Below are positions 1-9,190 of a stretch of DNA of 64,000 nucleotides, one piece after another. Source of the stretch: Candidatus Siliceabacter maunaloa (GTDB lineage Bacteria; Actinomycetota; Thermoleophilia; Solirubrobacterales; Solirubrobacteraceae). The DNA lies in the NCBI GenBank assembly GCA_024330185.1, contig JANDLV010000009.1:29868-93867 (forward strand), written 5' to 3'. How positions within the stretch are numbered: position 1 is the stretch's first letter; each line of letters starts with the position of its first letter. A model generated the notes under the pieces. That model was given only the letters and a program-made list of their open reading frames with translations. It was not told the origin of the DNA and did not search any database. A program made the translations under genes and the position numbers.

Positions 1-117
1 GGTCTCGTCGCTCACGACGTTGGGGTTCGGCTCGTCCGCTCCGAAGGGCGCCTGGGGCTCCTCGGTTCGGATGTGCTCGATCGCCTCGGTCGGCTCTGAA
101 TCGGAAGACTCGCTCAT
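1..117 (-). CDS. Partial CDS, N-terminus only, unknown function
   Basis: The first 39 codons of a minus-strand gene that runs off the left edge. The ATG at 117 is preceded by a clear AAGGAG-type ribosome site about 8 bases upstream. The visible peptide is acidic and polar, rich in Glu, Ser and Pro, with no signal peptide or membrane segment. Such a leader could precede many domains, so no function is assigned. Confidence 0.6.
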   Translation of the reverse strand, partial: MSESSDSEPTEAIEHIRTEEPQAPFGADEPNPNVVSDET

Positions 118-218
118 GCTTCGCTCCTTGGTGGTGGACCGCCGCTCGGGACGGGCATTGCGTTCAGTTCTACCCGCCCGGCGCCTGATGGGCACCTGAA
201 GGCTCTCACGGGCCGGCC

Positions 219-386
219 TCAGCGCTCGTCGCCGCTGCCCTGCAGCGCCCCGCGCTCCTCGCGTGAGCGCAGCTTGTCCAGGTTGCTGCGGGCGATGGCG
301 TCGAGGTCCAGGCCCGCCTCGGTCGCGAGCTGGGGTAGAGAAGGTTCGCCGCCGCGTCCGGATAGACGGCCGTGACGCGGGAGCGC
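219..386 (-). pseudogene. Decayed duplicate of the mazG-like 3' end
   Basis: This stretch is almost base-for-base the same as the two ends of the mazG-like gene at 1049-1378, from the stop codon through the AREERGALQGS-like tail. It lacks roughly 125 internal bases. The deletion joins GCTGG to GGGTAG, consistent with loss between short G-rich repeats. No start codon or reading frame remains. It lies just downstream of the VapC gene, so the TA module is bracketed by a dead and a live copy of the same gene. Confidence 0.85.
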
Positions 387-399
387 AGCCGACCGCGCC

Positions 400-792
400 T
401 CACGCTGCCTTGACGACCTCGACGTCGTAGGCCTCGAAGGCCGGGTCGGCCGTGAGCAGCCGCATTCGCTCGACCTGAGCCTGAACGATCAGGAGGCGGT
501 CGAACGGATCGCGGTGGTGCAGCGGCAGCGTCGCCACGTGCACCGCGTGGGCGTGCTCGACGGCCAGGGGCAGGACACCGCTCGTCTGCATCCGCCGCGG
601 GACGTACTCGGCCGGCGGCGTGGGCAGCGGGAGCTTGCCCAGGCTGTACTTGATGGCGATCTCCCATGTGCTCGCGGCCGAGAGGTAGAGGTCCGTGTCG
701 GGGTCCTCGAGGAGCTCGCGCGCCGCTTCGCCCAGTCGCTGCGGCTCGGTTCGCGCCCAGAGCCACACGTGCGTATCGAGCAGGAGCCTCAC
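400..792 (-). CDS. vapC: PIN-domain toxin, VapC family
   Basis: A 130-residue PIN-domain protein, probably a Mg2+-dependent endoribonuclease toxin. It opens with the typical LLLDTHVWLW strand carrying the first acidic residue. The second acidic site is in STWEIAIK and the later one in HHRDPFDRLLIVQA. The DTHVWLW opening is typical of PIN toxins paired with Phd-type antitoxins. The GTG start overlaps the antitoxin stop in a GTGA junction, which suggests translational coupling. Length and motifs are complete, so it is probably functional. Confidence 0.88.
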   Translation of the reverse strand: MRLLLDTHVWLWARTEPQRLGEAARELLEDPDTDLYLSAASTWEIAIKYSLGKLPLPTPPAEYVPRRMQTSGVLPLAVEHAHAVHVATLPLHHRDPFDRLLIVQAQVERMRLLTADPAFEAYDVEVVKAA

Positions 793-1016
793 TGCTCGAA
801 CGAGCGCTGGACGTCGTCCGGGAGGGGGTCGTCGAAGTCGTCGGGCACGACGAACACGCCGCGGTCCTCACCGAGCTGGCGCTGGGGGCGTGCGAAGGAG
901 ACGAGCTTGGCGACAGGCTTCCCTCCTCGAGCGATCACGATCTCCTCGCCCCCTGCCACGCGATGCAACAGCTTCGAGAGCTGCGTCTTCGCCTCGTGCA
1001 CGCCGACCGTGGCCAT
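789..1016 (-). CDS. Phd/YefM-type antitoxin
   Basis: A 75-residue antitoxin beginning MATVGVHEAKTQLSKLL, the usual Phd/YefM start. The N-terminal part is the DNA-binding fold; the acidic tail (VPDDFDDPLPDDVQ) would wrap the toxin. An in-frame ATG at 1028 exists. The ATG at 1016 is preferred because it starts the conserved domain and lies 7 bases after a TATGAT -10 element. It forms an operon with the PIN toxin at 400-792. Confidence 0.87.
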   Translation of the reverse strand: MATVGVHEAKTQLSKLLHRVAGGEEIVIARGGKPVAKLVSFARPQRQLGEDRGVFVVPDDFDDPLPDDVQRSFEQ

Positions 1017-1023
1017 GCGCGAG

Positions 1024-1050
1024 ATCATAGACTAAGTCGCGGACTAAGTC
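1024..1050 (-). promoter_or_regulatory. TA promoter with twin palindromic operator
   Basis: Two copies of the 9-base palindrome GACTAAGTC lie at 1030-1038 and 1042-1050, separated by GCG. On the minus strand they adjoin a TATGAT -10 hexamer (1024-1029). One repeat fills the -10/-35 spacer and the other overlaps the -35 region (GTGACT). The start codon follows 7 bases after the -10, so the transcript would be leaderless. This fits an autorepressed Phd operator. The second palindrome also overlaps the stop codon of the upstream mazG-like gene. Confidence 0.75.
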
Positions 1051-1378
1051 ACCGCTCGTCGCCACTGCCCCGCAGCGCCCCGCGCTCCTCGCGTGAGCGC
1101 AGCTTGTCCAGGTTGTTACGGGCGATGGCGTCGAGGTCCAGGCCGGCCTCGGTCGCGAGCTGGGCGACGTACCACAGCACGTCGCCCAGCTCTCCGGCCA
1201 GCGCTTCGCGACGCTCGGGCGAGAGCACCCCATCGTCGTCGCGGATCATCTTCTTGACCTTCTCGGCCACCTCGCCGGCCTCGCCGCACAGGCCGAGGGT
1301 GGGGTAGAGGAGGTTCGCCCCCGCGTCCGGGTAGACGGCCGTGACGCGGGAGCGCTCCTGGTAGTCGGTCAGCTGCAA
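1049..1378 (-). CDS. MazG-like nucleotide pyrophosphohydrolase
   Basis: A 109-residue all-alpha NTP-PPase protein, expected to hydrolyse (d)NTPs to NMP and pyrophosphate. The visible signature is GLCGEAGEVAEKVKK followed by ELGDVLWYVAQLA, giving the EExxE-like and ExxD metal ligands. The proposed start is TTG at 1378, just after the upstream osmoprotectant-binding protein stop; there is no ATG in the correct frame nearby. It is the last gene of the opuC-type operon. A decayed duplicate of its 3' end lies at 219-386. Confidence 0.8.
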   Translation of the reverse strand: MQLTDYQERSRVTAVYPDAGANLLYPTLGLCGEAGEVAEKVKKMIRDDDGVLSPERREALAGELGDVLWYVAQLATEAGLDLDAIARNNLDKLRSREERGALRGSGDER

Positions 1379-1383
1379 GCGGG

Positions 1384-2376
1384 CTAGCCCTGGACGAACC
1401 CGAACTGGCTCAGGTAGTCCGCGGCCACCTGCTCGGGCTCCTCGCGGTCGACCGCGACGCGGGAGTTGAGCTCCTGCATGACCTCCTCGGTCAGCGGCTC
1501 CTGCACCGCCTCGATGACCGCCTGACCCTCGGGGCCCATCGCCTCGGCGATCTCGTTGCGCACGCTGAGCGTGACGTTGTAGGGCGGGAACAGCATCATG
1601 TCGTCCTCCAGCACCGCGTACTGGTCGGTGGCCAGGTTGCCGTCGGTGGTGAAGATGAACGCCGTGTCGGCCTCCTCGGTGTCCAGTACCTCGTAGGGCG
1701 ACTCCGAGGAGACGAACTCGCCGAACTCCAGGCCGTAGACCTGCTCGACGCCCAGCAGGCAGTCCGTGCGCTGGCGGCACTCCGGGAAGCCGCTGATCGA
1801 CAGGTCGCCGGCCCGGCCCTCGAGCTGGGAGATCTTCGTCGGGTTGCCCAGCTCCTGGGCGGTCTCCTTGAGCAGGCCGATGCGGTAGGAGTTCTCGAAC
1901 GGGGTGGGCGGTAGGGCGGTGATCTCGTCCTCGGCGTAGGCCGCGCGCGCCTGCTCGTAGGCCTCCTCCTGGTCACGTGGGACCTCGTCGAGCTCGACGT
2001 CGAAGAACGAGGTCAGCGCGGTGCCGGTGTACTCGGGGTAGGCGTCGATCTGGCCGCCGGTCAGCGCCTCGTAGGCCACGACCTCGGAGCCGATGTCCAG
2101 CTCCTTCTCGACGTCGTAGCCGGCCGCCTCCAGGGACTGGGCGTAGATCTCGCCCAGGATGTACTGCTCATCGAAGTTCTTCGAGCCGACGGTGATGCTC
2201 GTCTGCTCGGCGCCCGGGATGGGCTCGATGACACGCGACTGCTCCTCGCCGCTGCCCTCGGGGGGCTGCTGGGCGCTTCCGCCGCCCTCCTCGTCGTCGC
2301 CGCCGCAGCCGGCGACCACGAGGGCCGCGAGCAGGGTGGCCAGGAAGGCGAGCATGATGCTGCGATGACGTCTCAC
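1384..2376 (-). CDS. opuCC: Osmoprotectant ABC transporter, substrate-binding lipoprotein
   Basis: A 330-residue glycine betaine/choline/carnitine-type binding protein (OpuAC fold). The N-terminus has a lipoprotein signal with lipobox VVAGC (Cys24), followed by a disordered Gly/Glu linker. The mature part begins ITVGSKNFDEQYILGEIYAQ, a hallmark of the QAT family. It would deliver solute to the permeases encoded upstream. The GTG start at 2376 overlaps the permease stop (GTGA) and has an AGAAGGAG site 9-10 bases upstream. Ligand specificity cannot be read from sequence alone. Confidence 0.9.
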   Translation of the reverse strand: MRRHRSIMLAFLATLLAALVVAGCGGDDEEGGGSAQQPPEGSGEEQSRVIEPIPGAEQTSITVGSKNFDEQYILGEIYAQSLEAAGYDVEKELDIGSEVVAYEALTGGQIDAYPEYTGTALTSFFDVELDEVPRDQEEAYEQARAAYAEDEITALPPTPFENSYRIGLLKETAQELGNPTKISQLEGRAGDLSISGFPECRQRTDCLLGVEQVYGLEFGEFVSSESPYEVLDTEEADTAFIFTTDGNLATDQYAVLEDDMMLFPPYNVTLSVRNEIAEAMGPEGQAVIEAVQEPLTEEVMQELNSRVAVDREEPEQVAADYLSQFGFVQG

Positions 2377-3143
2377 GATGGTTGAACGCTCCTTCTGGGA
2401 ATGAGGCCGAACAGGCGACGCTTCGCAGCGCCGCCGGGATTGGCGGCGAGCTTGAGACCCTTCGGGGTCACCACTCGCTGCACGCCGCCCAGCCCCGCAT
2501 CGCACGCGAGGGTGATCAGGGCGACGACGATGGCGGCGGCCAGCTGGCCGGTCCCGCCGTACACGTTGAAGTTGATGATGGGAATGCCCAGCGTCTCGAC
2601 GTTGGCGTAGGGCGCGATCGTCGCCGTCGCCACCACGTTGACAGCCGAGGTGCGGATGCCGCCGAAGATGGTGGGCAGCGCGATCGGTAGCTCGATCCGG
2701 GTGAGCACCTGCCGCTCGCTGAAGCCCATGCCCCGCGCGCTGTCCACGGTGTCGGGGTCGACCTGCGAGGTACCGACGTAGGCGTTGGTCAGGATCGGCG
2801 GGATGGCCAGCAGCACGAGCACCAGCGCCACGTTGGCGAATCCGATGCCCACGAAGGCGATGAAGAACGCGATGAGGGCCAGCACGGGGACCGCGCGCCC
2901 CACGTTGGAGATGCTCACGGCCAGGAACTGGAAGCGGCCGATGTGACCGAGGTAGATGCCGATGGGCACGGCGATGGCCACCGCGACGGCGAGCGAGACG
3001 AACGAGAGCGCCAGGTGGGTGAGGGTGAGCTGGCCGAACTCCTCCAGGCCGCCGACCTGCACCGTGCCCGCGCGCGACTCGCGCGACTCGAAGATGAACT
3101 CGAAGGCCGAGAAGAAGTCGCCGATGATGGCCAGCTCGGTCAT
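2373..3143 (-). CDS. opuCD: Osmoprotectant ABC transporter permease
   Basis: A 256-residue inner-membrane permease with about five to six hydrophobic spans and the EAA-like loop around GMGFSERQVLTRIELPIALP, which contacts the ATPase. The region LALIAFFIAFVGIGF is typical of OpuCB/OpuCD permeases. The N-terminal 40 residues are soluble. Its ATG start overlaps the upstream permease stop (ATGA), and its stop overlaps the binding-protein GTG, so the block is tightly coupled. Confidence 0.9.
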   Translation of the reverse strand: MTELAIIGDFFSAFEFIFESRESRAGTVQVGGLEEFGQLTLTHLALSFVSLAVAVAIAVPIGIYLGHIGRFQFLAVSISNVGRAVPVLALIAFFIAFVGIGFANVALVLVLLAIPPILTNAYVGTSQVDPDTVDSARGMGFSERQVLTRIELPIALPTIFGGIRTSAVNVVATATIAPYANVETLGIPIINFNVYGGTGQLAAAIVVALITLACDAGLGGVQRVVTPKGLKLAANPGGAAKRRLFGLIPRRSVQPS

Positions 3144-3858
3144 GCGGCGACCGCCCGGCGCCAGGGCATGAGCGCCCGCTGCAATCCCAGCACGGCGAGG
3201 TCCAGCGCGGCGGCCAGCGCGACCGCGAGGCCGCCGGCCACGACCACGTTGGACTTGAAGTTGATCTGGGACTCGATCTCGGCGCCCAGGCCGCCCGCTC
3301 CGGCGAAGAAGGCCAGCGTGGCCAGGCCGACAGTGGTCGACGCGGCGATGCGCAGGCCGGCGAGGATCTCGGGTAGGGCCATCGGCACCTCGACGCGCAG
3401 CAGTGTCTGCATCGGCGTGAGCCCCATCCCCTCGGAGGCGTCGACGATGTCGGATGGCACCTGGCGCAGGCCGTTGGCCACGTTACGAAAGATGATGAGT
3501 TGCGTGTAGGCGACCAGGGCGATGATCGCGGTGGTGTTTCCGCGCCCTGTGAGCGGCAGCAGGAGCAGGAACAGCGCGATGCTGGGGATCGTGAAGAGGA
3601 TGCTGGTGACGGCGGTCAGCGGGCCGGTCAGCCAGCGCTTGCGGTGGGCCAGCAGGCCCAGCGCGAAGGCGATGACGAAGCCGATGGCCAACGAGACCCC
3701 GGTGAGGTACACGTGCTGGAAGAACGGGTCGACGTAGCGGTCGAAGTTCTCGAGGATCCAGCTCGGGCAGAAGCCACCCTGCGCGACGCAGTCGAGGTCG
3801 TCGGGGTCGCGCTCGGTGAAGAACCCCTCGGGGACCTGCGCCAGGGGGATCTTCGCGC

Positions 3859-3862
<4 letters not shown>
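3140..3862 (-). CDS. opuCB: Osmoprotectant ABC transporter permease
   Basis: A 240-residue permease, paralogous to the next gene, with the EAA loop in GMGLTPMQTLLRVEVPMALPEI. A soluble N-terminal segment of about 45 residues precedes the first span, and at least five hydrophobic spans follow. The start is taken as GTG at 3862, in a GTGA overlap with the ATPase stop. The open frame continues far upstream, but only as an antisense-like shadow inside the ATPase gene. It probably pairs with the second permease as a heterodimer. Confidence 0.88.
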
Positions 3863-5028
<1,166 letters not shown>

Positions 5029-5093
5029 GAAGCCCGCATCCTATATGTAACGAGGACGTAAAGGGGTCGGGCTCGTCCGGGCACGGACGTGGG

Positions 5094-5834
5094 TCAGAGG
5101 CCCGCCGCGCGGCGGGCGGCGGCGTGCGCGGCGTCCTCGAGGCGGTCGTCCAGGGGCATGAGCGTGCCGGGCTCCACCCCGATGGCGGTGGCCACCAGCC
5201 AGTCGGCGAACCACGCGTTCTTGGGCAGGAGGGGGCCGTGCAGGTAGGTGCCGATGACGCTGTGCCGGCGCACGCCCTCCGCGCCGCCGTCACCGGTGTT
5301 GCCGTGGCCGCGCAGCACCCGGCCAAGCGGCTGCTCGCCGGCGTCCAGGTGGGTGCGCCCGCCGTGGTTCTCGAAGCCGGCCAGCACGCGGGGGCCGTCC
5401 AGGCCGGGAAGCTGGACCTCGATGGCCACGTTGCCGATCAGCCGCTCGCCGTCGCCGCGCACCGTGTGCAGGTCGACCAGGCCGACGCCGGGGACGTCCT
5501 CGTCGCCCAGGCGGTAGCTGTGGCCCAGGAGCTGCAGGCCGCCGCACACGGCCAGGACGAGCGCCCCGCGCGCCGCCGCCGCGTGCAACGCCTCGCCCTT
5601 GGTGGCGACGAGGTCGTGAGCGCACAGAACCTGGTCGCGGTCCTGGCCGCCGCCGAGGTAGAAGAGGTCGTGGGCGTCGGGGTCGATCGCCTCGCCCAGG
5701 CCGGCGCCGGCGAGCGCGAAGCCGATGCCCCGCCAGGCGCACCGGCGCTCGAGCAGCAGCAGGTTGCCGCGGTCGGCGTAGATGCTCATGAGCTCTGGGT
5801 ACAGCGCGCAGACACGGACCGTTGGTGGGCTCAC
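5094..5834 (-). CDS. gatD: Lipid II isoglutaminyl synthase, glutaminase subunit GatD
   Basis: A 246-residue class I glutamine amidotransferase of the CobB/CobQ type. The nucleophile is Cys97 in LAVCGGLQLLG and the catalytic His199 lies in GTYLHGPLLPKN; the early motif YLGGGQDRDQ is typical of GatD. It supplies ammonia to MurT for amidation of D-Glu in the lipid II stem peptide. The GTG start overlaps the methyltransferase stop (GTGA). MurT lies two genes upstream in the same operon, which supports the assignment. Confidence 0.93.
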   Translation of the reverse strand: MSPPTVRVCALYPELMSIYADRGNLLLLERRCAWRGIGFALAGAGLGEAIDPDAHDLFYLGGGQDRDQVLCAHDLVATKGEALHAAAARGALVLAVCGGLQLLGHSYRLGDEDVPGVGLVDLHTVRGDGERLIGNVAIEVQLPGLDGPRVLAGFENHGGRTHLDAGEQPLGRVLRGHGNTGDGGAEGVRRHSVIGTYLHGPLLPKNAWFADWLVATAIGVEPGTLMPLDDRLEDAAHAAARRAAGL

Positions 5835-6640
5835 CGGGGCATCTCCAGCAGCACGACGTCGCTGCCGACGTGGTCCTCGGTGCTCGCGACGGCGCGCGCC
5901 GGCAGCGGGCGCAGGCCGGCGCGGCGGCCAGCGGCTCTCAGCGCGGCCGGGCTGACCGCGTCGAGCAGGATGCGGTCGAGCTCCACCATGCGCGCGCCGT
6001 CGGGTGCGACGGCCTCACGGCGGCGCTCCAGCCAGGCGCCGCCCCCGGGATCGGGGCGCACCGCGACGGGCTGGCTGGTGTAGAGCCAGCCGCCGGTCTC
6101 GAGCATGTCCGGCGGTGGGAGCTCCAGCTCGACGGAACACCCGTGGGGCCCGCCGTCGCAGCCACGTGACGGCTCCGGCACCCGCTCGGTGAAGGGCACC
6201 GCCTCGGCCAGCGCGGCGGCCAGCAGGCCGCCTGGGCGCAGGTGCGCGGCGGTGCAGCGCACGAAGCCCTCGACACCCGCGGGGCCGCCCAGGAGCTGGA
6301 CGGTCTGCATGGGGGCGAGGACGAGGGCGAAGCCGCGGTCCAGGGCGAAGGTGCGCGCATCGCCCGTGACGGTCTCGACGCTGAGCCCGTCGCGTGCCGC
6401 GCGCTCGCGCAGCACGGCCAGGAGCCTCTGGTCACGGTCCAGGGCGACGACCTCGTGGCCGGCGCGCGCCAGGGCCAGGGCGACGCGCCCCGTGCCCGCT
6501 CCCACGTCGAGGATCGGGCCGGTCGGGCGGGTCGTGTCCGCGGCCAGCTCGCGCCACAGGGGCAGGTCGGCGGCGTAGGTGCCGCACTCCAGGTCGTGCC
6601 ACAGCGCCGTGGTGGGCGGGCCGCCGGTCGTGGTGCTCAT
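5831..6640 (-). CDS. Class I SAM-dependent methyltransferase, between murT and gatD
   Basis: A 269-residue Rossmann methyltransferase. Motif I is PILDVGAGTGRVALALA, followed by VVALDRDQRLL (ribose-binding acidic residue) and ALVLAPMQTVQLL at motif IV. The substrate is unknown. The gene overlaps both neighbours by 4 bases (ATGA with murT, GTGA with gatD), so it is translated within the lipid II amidation operon. A role in cell-wall precursor or lipid methylation is an inference from context only. Confidence 0.82.
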   Translation of the reverse strand: MSTTTGGPPTTALWHDLECGTYAADLPLWRELAADTTRPTGPILDVGAGTGRVALALARAGHEVVALDRDQRLLAVLRERAARDGLSVETVTGDARTFALDRGFALVLAPMQTVQLLGGPAGVEGFVRCTAAHLRPGGLLAAALAEAVPFTERVPEPSRGCDGGPHGCSVELELPPPDMLETGGWLYTSQPVAVRPDPGGGAWLERRREAVAPDGARMVELDRILLDAVSPAALRAAGRRAGLRPLPARAVASTEDHVGSDVVLLEMPR

Positions 6641-8058
6641 CCGAAGGCGCTCCCGGCCAGGCCCCGCGCGACGAGCTCGCGGCGCAGCTCGAGCAACGCG
6701 GTGTAGGTGGGCAGCACGTAGAGTGGGCCCTCGCCGCCGGCAACCGCGGCGTCCAGGCCGCCGGCGATGTCGTCGACCACGTGCAGGCGGTCGGTCGGAA
6801 CGCCGGCGTACTTCAGGCGCAGCGCCAGCTCGGCCGCGCGCGTGCCGCTGCACGTCGCGCGGCGCAGCCGGCAGGCCAGCAGCTCGAAGTCGGCGTCCCA
6901 CACCCAGCTCACGTCGCGCCCGTCGGCGGTGCGGTCGTTGAGGACCGCGAGGAGGTCGTGCTCGCCCTCCTCCAGCGCGAGGGTGCGCAGCACCTCGTTG
7001 GCCCCGGCGGGGTTCTTGACCAGCAGCACGCTGACGGGTCGCCCGCCGACCTGGACGGTCTCCGCGCGGCCGAAGGCGGGGGAGACGGCCTCCAGGCCAG
7101 CGCGGACGTCCTCCAGGCCGGCTCCCAGGGCCAGCGAGAGCGCCGTGGCGCCCAGGGCGTTGTAGACGTTGTAGAGGCCGGGGAGGGGAAGGGCGACCTC
7201 GACGGTCCCCGCAGGCGTGCGCAGCGTGATCTGCGCGCTGCGCGCTCCGTTGAGCACCACCGAGGTCGCGGCGACCTGCGGCTCGGGGCGGCGGTTGTCG
7301 CCGTTGGGGCAGTGGTAGTGCCCCAGGTGGCCGAGGAAGACCGTGTCGTAGACGTACGGGGTCCCGCAGCGGCGGCAGTGCTTGGAGTCCGACGCGTGCG
7401 AGAGGCCGGCCAGCGCGACGCTGACGTCCTCGACGCCGAAGAAGATCGTCTCCCCGTCGGCCCTGGAGGACCCGCGGGGCCCGCCTTCGGCAGCCTCGGC
7501 AACCGCTCGTTCCCGTCCGAGGTCGGCCACCAGCGGGTCGTCGGCGTTGAGCACCAGCGCCCGGGGCCCGCCCGCGCGCACGACGCCGGCCCAGCGCTCG
7601 GCGATGGTCTCCAGCTCCCCGTAGCGGTCGAGCTGGTCGCGGAACAGGTTGGCCAGCAGCAGGGCACGGGGACGCAGTTGCGCAGTGACCCGGTGCAGCC
7701 AGAACTCGTCGACCTCGAACAGGCCCAGGTCGCCGGCGATGGTGCCGCGCTGCCCGGCGGCGCCCAGCAGCGAGGCGGCCACGCCGCCGGCCATGTTGGC
7801 CCCGGCGCGGTTGTGCACCAGGCGCGCCCCTGTGCGCTCCATGATCGCGGCCACCATGGCCGCGGTGGTCGTCTTGCCGTTGGTCGCCGAGATGACCGCG
7901 TTGCCACGGGGCAGGCGGGCGGCGAGCTGCGCGATGGCCCGGGGCTCGAGGCGCAGGAGCAGCTTGCCGGGGAGGCTGGTGCCGCCGCGGCCGGCCCGGC
8001 GCGAGAGGGCTCCAGCGGCGCGCGCGGCGGCAAGCTTGGCGCCCAGGGCGGGGCTCAT
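6637..8058 (-). CDS. murT: Lipid II isoglutaminyl synthase, ligase subunit MurT
   Basis: A 473-residue Mur-ligase family protein. The ATP-binding loop SATNGKTTT sits at residues 57-65, and the C-terminal DUF1727 domain is present. A zinc-ribbon insertion contains CRRCGTPY and HYHCPNGD; only three of the usual four cysteines are visible, with Gly or Asp at the fourth position. With GatD it amidates D-isoglutamate of lipid II at the inner membrane face. The ATG start overlaps the lipid kinase stop, and the stop overlaps the methyltransferase start. Confidence 0.93.
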   Translation of the reverse strand: MSPALGAKLAAARAAGALSRRAGRGGTSLPGKLLLRLEPRAIAQLAARLPRGNAVISATNGKTTTAAMVAAIMERTGARLVHNRAGANMAGGVAASLLGAAGQRGTIAGDLGLFEVDEFWLHRVTAQLRPRALLLANLFRDQLDRYGELETIAERWAGVVRAGGPRALVLNADDPLVADLGRERAVAEAAEGGPRGSSRADGETIFFGVEDVSVALAGLSHASDSKHCRRCGTPYVYDTVFLGHLGHYHCPNGDNRRPEPQVAATSVVLNGARSAQITLRTPAGTVEVALPLPGLYNVYNALGATALSLALGAGLEDVRAGLEAVSPAFGRAETVQVGGRPVSVLLVKNPAGANEVLRTLALEEGEHDLLAVLNDRTADGRDVSWVWDADFELLACRLRRATCSGTRAAELALRLKYAGVPTDRLHVVDDIAGGLDAAVAGGEGPLYVLPTYTALLELRRELVARGLAGSAFG

Positions 8059-8969
8059 GGCGCCTCGGGCGGGACGAGGACGTGCACGGCGTCGGGCAGC
8101 GCGCGCAGGACGATGGGCGTCGCGCCGATCGGGTCGCCGTCGGCGTACACGGTGAAGGGGCGGTCGGCGTCGACCTCGACCCCCCGGGCGCGAAGCACCT
8201 CGACTCCGGGCTCGTGAACGTGGCTGCCGGTGAAGACCTTGGGCAGCGTGCGCAGGAAGCGCAGGCGGCCCACATCGCCGATGGTCACCACGTCGAGCAG
8301 GCCGTCGTCCAGGCGGGCACCCGGAGCGAGCATCATCCCGCCGCCGTACACGCCGGAGTTGCCCGCCGCGACCGTGTAGCCGAGCGACTCGAGTCGTTCC
8401 ACGCGATCGCCCGAGCGGGCGGTGAGCGTGAAGCGCGCGTCGCGCCAGGTGGCCAGCGCGCGCAGCGCACCGTAGACGTAGACGAGGTTGCCCAGCCGGG
8501 AGGGAGCGGCGTTGGCGAGCCGGTTGGCCTCGGAGTCGAAGCCCAGGCTGGCGATGCCCACGAAGGCGCGTCCGGGGCCGCCGCCCACGGTACGGGCCTC
8601 GCCGAGATCGATGGTCCGTGGGACGCCGTGAGCCAGCAGTGCGGTGGCCGGCTCGATCTCGCGTGGGAGGCCCAGCACGCGCGCGAGGTCGTTCCCACGG
8701 CCCCCGGGGAGCACGGCCAGCGTTCCGACCGGCGGCTCGCGCAGCACGTCGGCCACGCAGGCGGCCAGCCCGTCGCCGCCCAGCGTGGCGACCACCTCGC
8801 CGTCGCGGGCCGCCCGGCGCGCGAGCTCGCGGGCGTCGTCGAGGTCGCGCGTGTCGTGGGCGTGGAAGGGCACGCCCAGTTCGCGCAGCACCGCTTCGGC
8901 GCGCACCCTCAGGCCGGCGGCGCGCCCGCCGCCGGCGGACGGGTTGACCAGGAGCGCGACCGGATCCAC
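8055..8969 (-). CDS. Diacylglycerol/lipid kinase, DagK/YegS family
   Basis: A 304-residue kinase with the N-terminal DAGK catalytic domain: LLVNPSAGGGRA near residue 6 and the nucleotide-binding motif LGGDGLAACV (GGDG at 64-67), then GGRGNDLARVLG. The C-terminal beta-sandwich follows. It probably phosphorylates diacylglycerol or a related lipid at the membrane. It heads the operon with murT, a methyltransferase and gatD; the GTG start at 8969 gives MDPVALLVNP. Exact substrate is uncertain. Confidence 0.88.
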   Translation of the reverse strand: MDPVALLVNPSAGGGRAAGLRVRAEAVLRELGVPFHAHDTRDLDDARELARRAARDGEVVATLGGDGLAACVADVLREPPVGTLAVLPGGRGNDLARVLGLPREIEPATALLAHGVPRTIDLGEARTVGGGPGRAFVGIASLGFDSEANRLANAAPSRLGNLVYVYGALRALATWRDARFTLTARSGDRVERLESLGYTVAAGNSGVYGGGMMLAPGARLDDGLLDVVTIGDVGRLRFLRTLPKVFTGSHVHEPGVEVLRARGVEVDADRPFTVYADGDPIGATPIVLRALPDAVHVLVPPEAP

Positions 8970-9059
8970 GAGGCGCCTGACCCTAGTGGTCGTCGCCGGA
9001 GATACGTGCCGTCGCCGGTGGTCGGCGGCGCCGGCTGGCGTCGCACGGTGATCCGGGAG

Positions 9060-9074
9060 TGTGCCTCTGGCACA
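9060..9074. promoter_or_regulatory. Perfect inverted repeat in divergent intergenic region
   Basis: TGTGCC-TCT-GGCACA forms a perfect 6-base-arm palindrome between the divergent lipid kinase and cyclophilin genes. Its position and size suit a repressor operator, but no regulator is identified. Chance occurrence is possible. Confidence 0.35.
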
Positions 9075-9190
9075 TGACCGGTCGCCGGGTGGCGCCAGGC
9101 GGTGATCGCCGGCCGCCGGAACGGTGCGTATTTGCGGGGGCGGCCACTAGAGGGTGGGCCAGCGCGCCGCCCTTCCTATCCTGCGGCGCA

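Noticed and set aside
5831..8275. An 814-residue version of the methyltransferase
   Set aside because: Everything before 6640 is a frame-shifted shadow of murT and the lipid kinase; the methyltransferase domain begins at the ATG at 6640.
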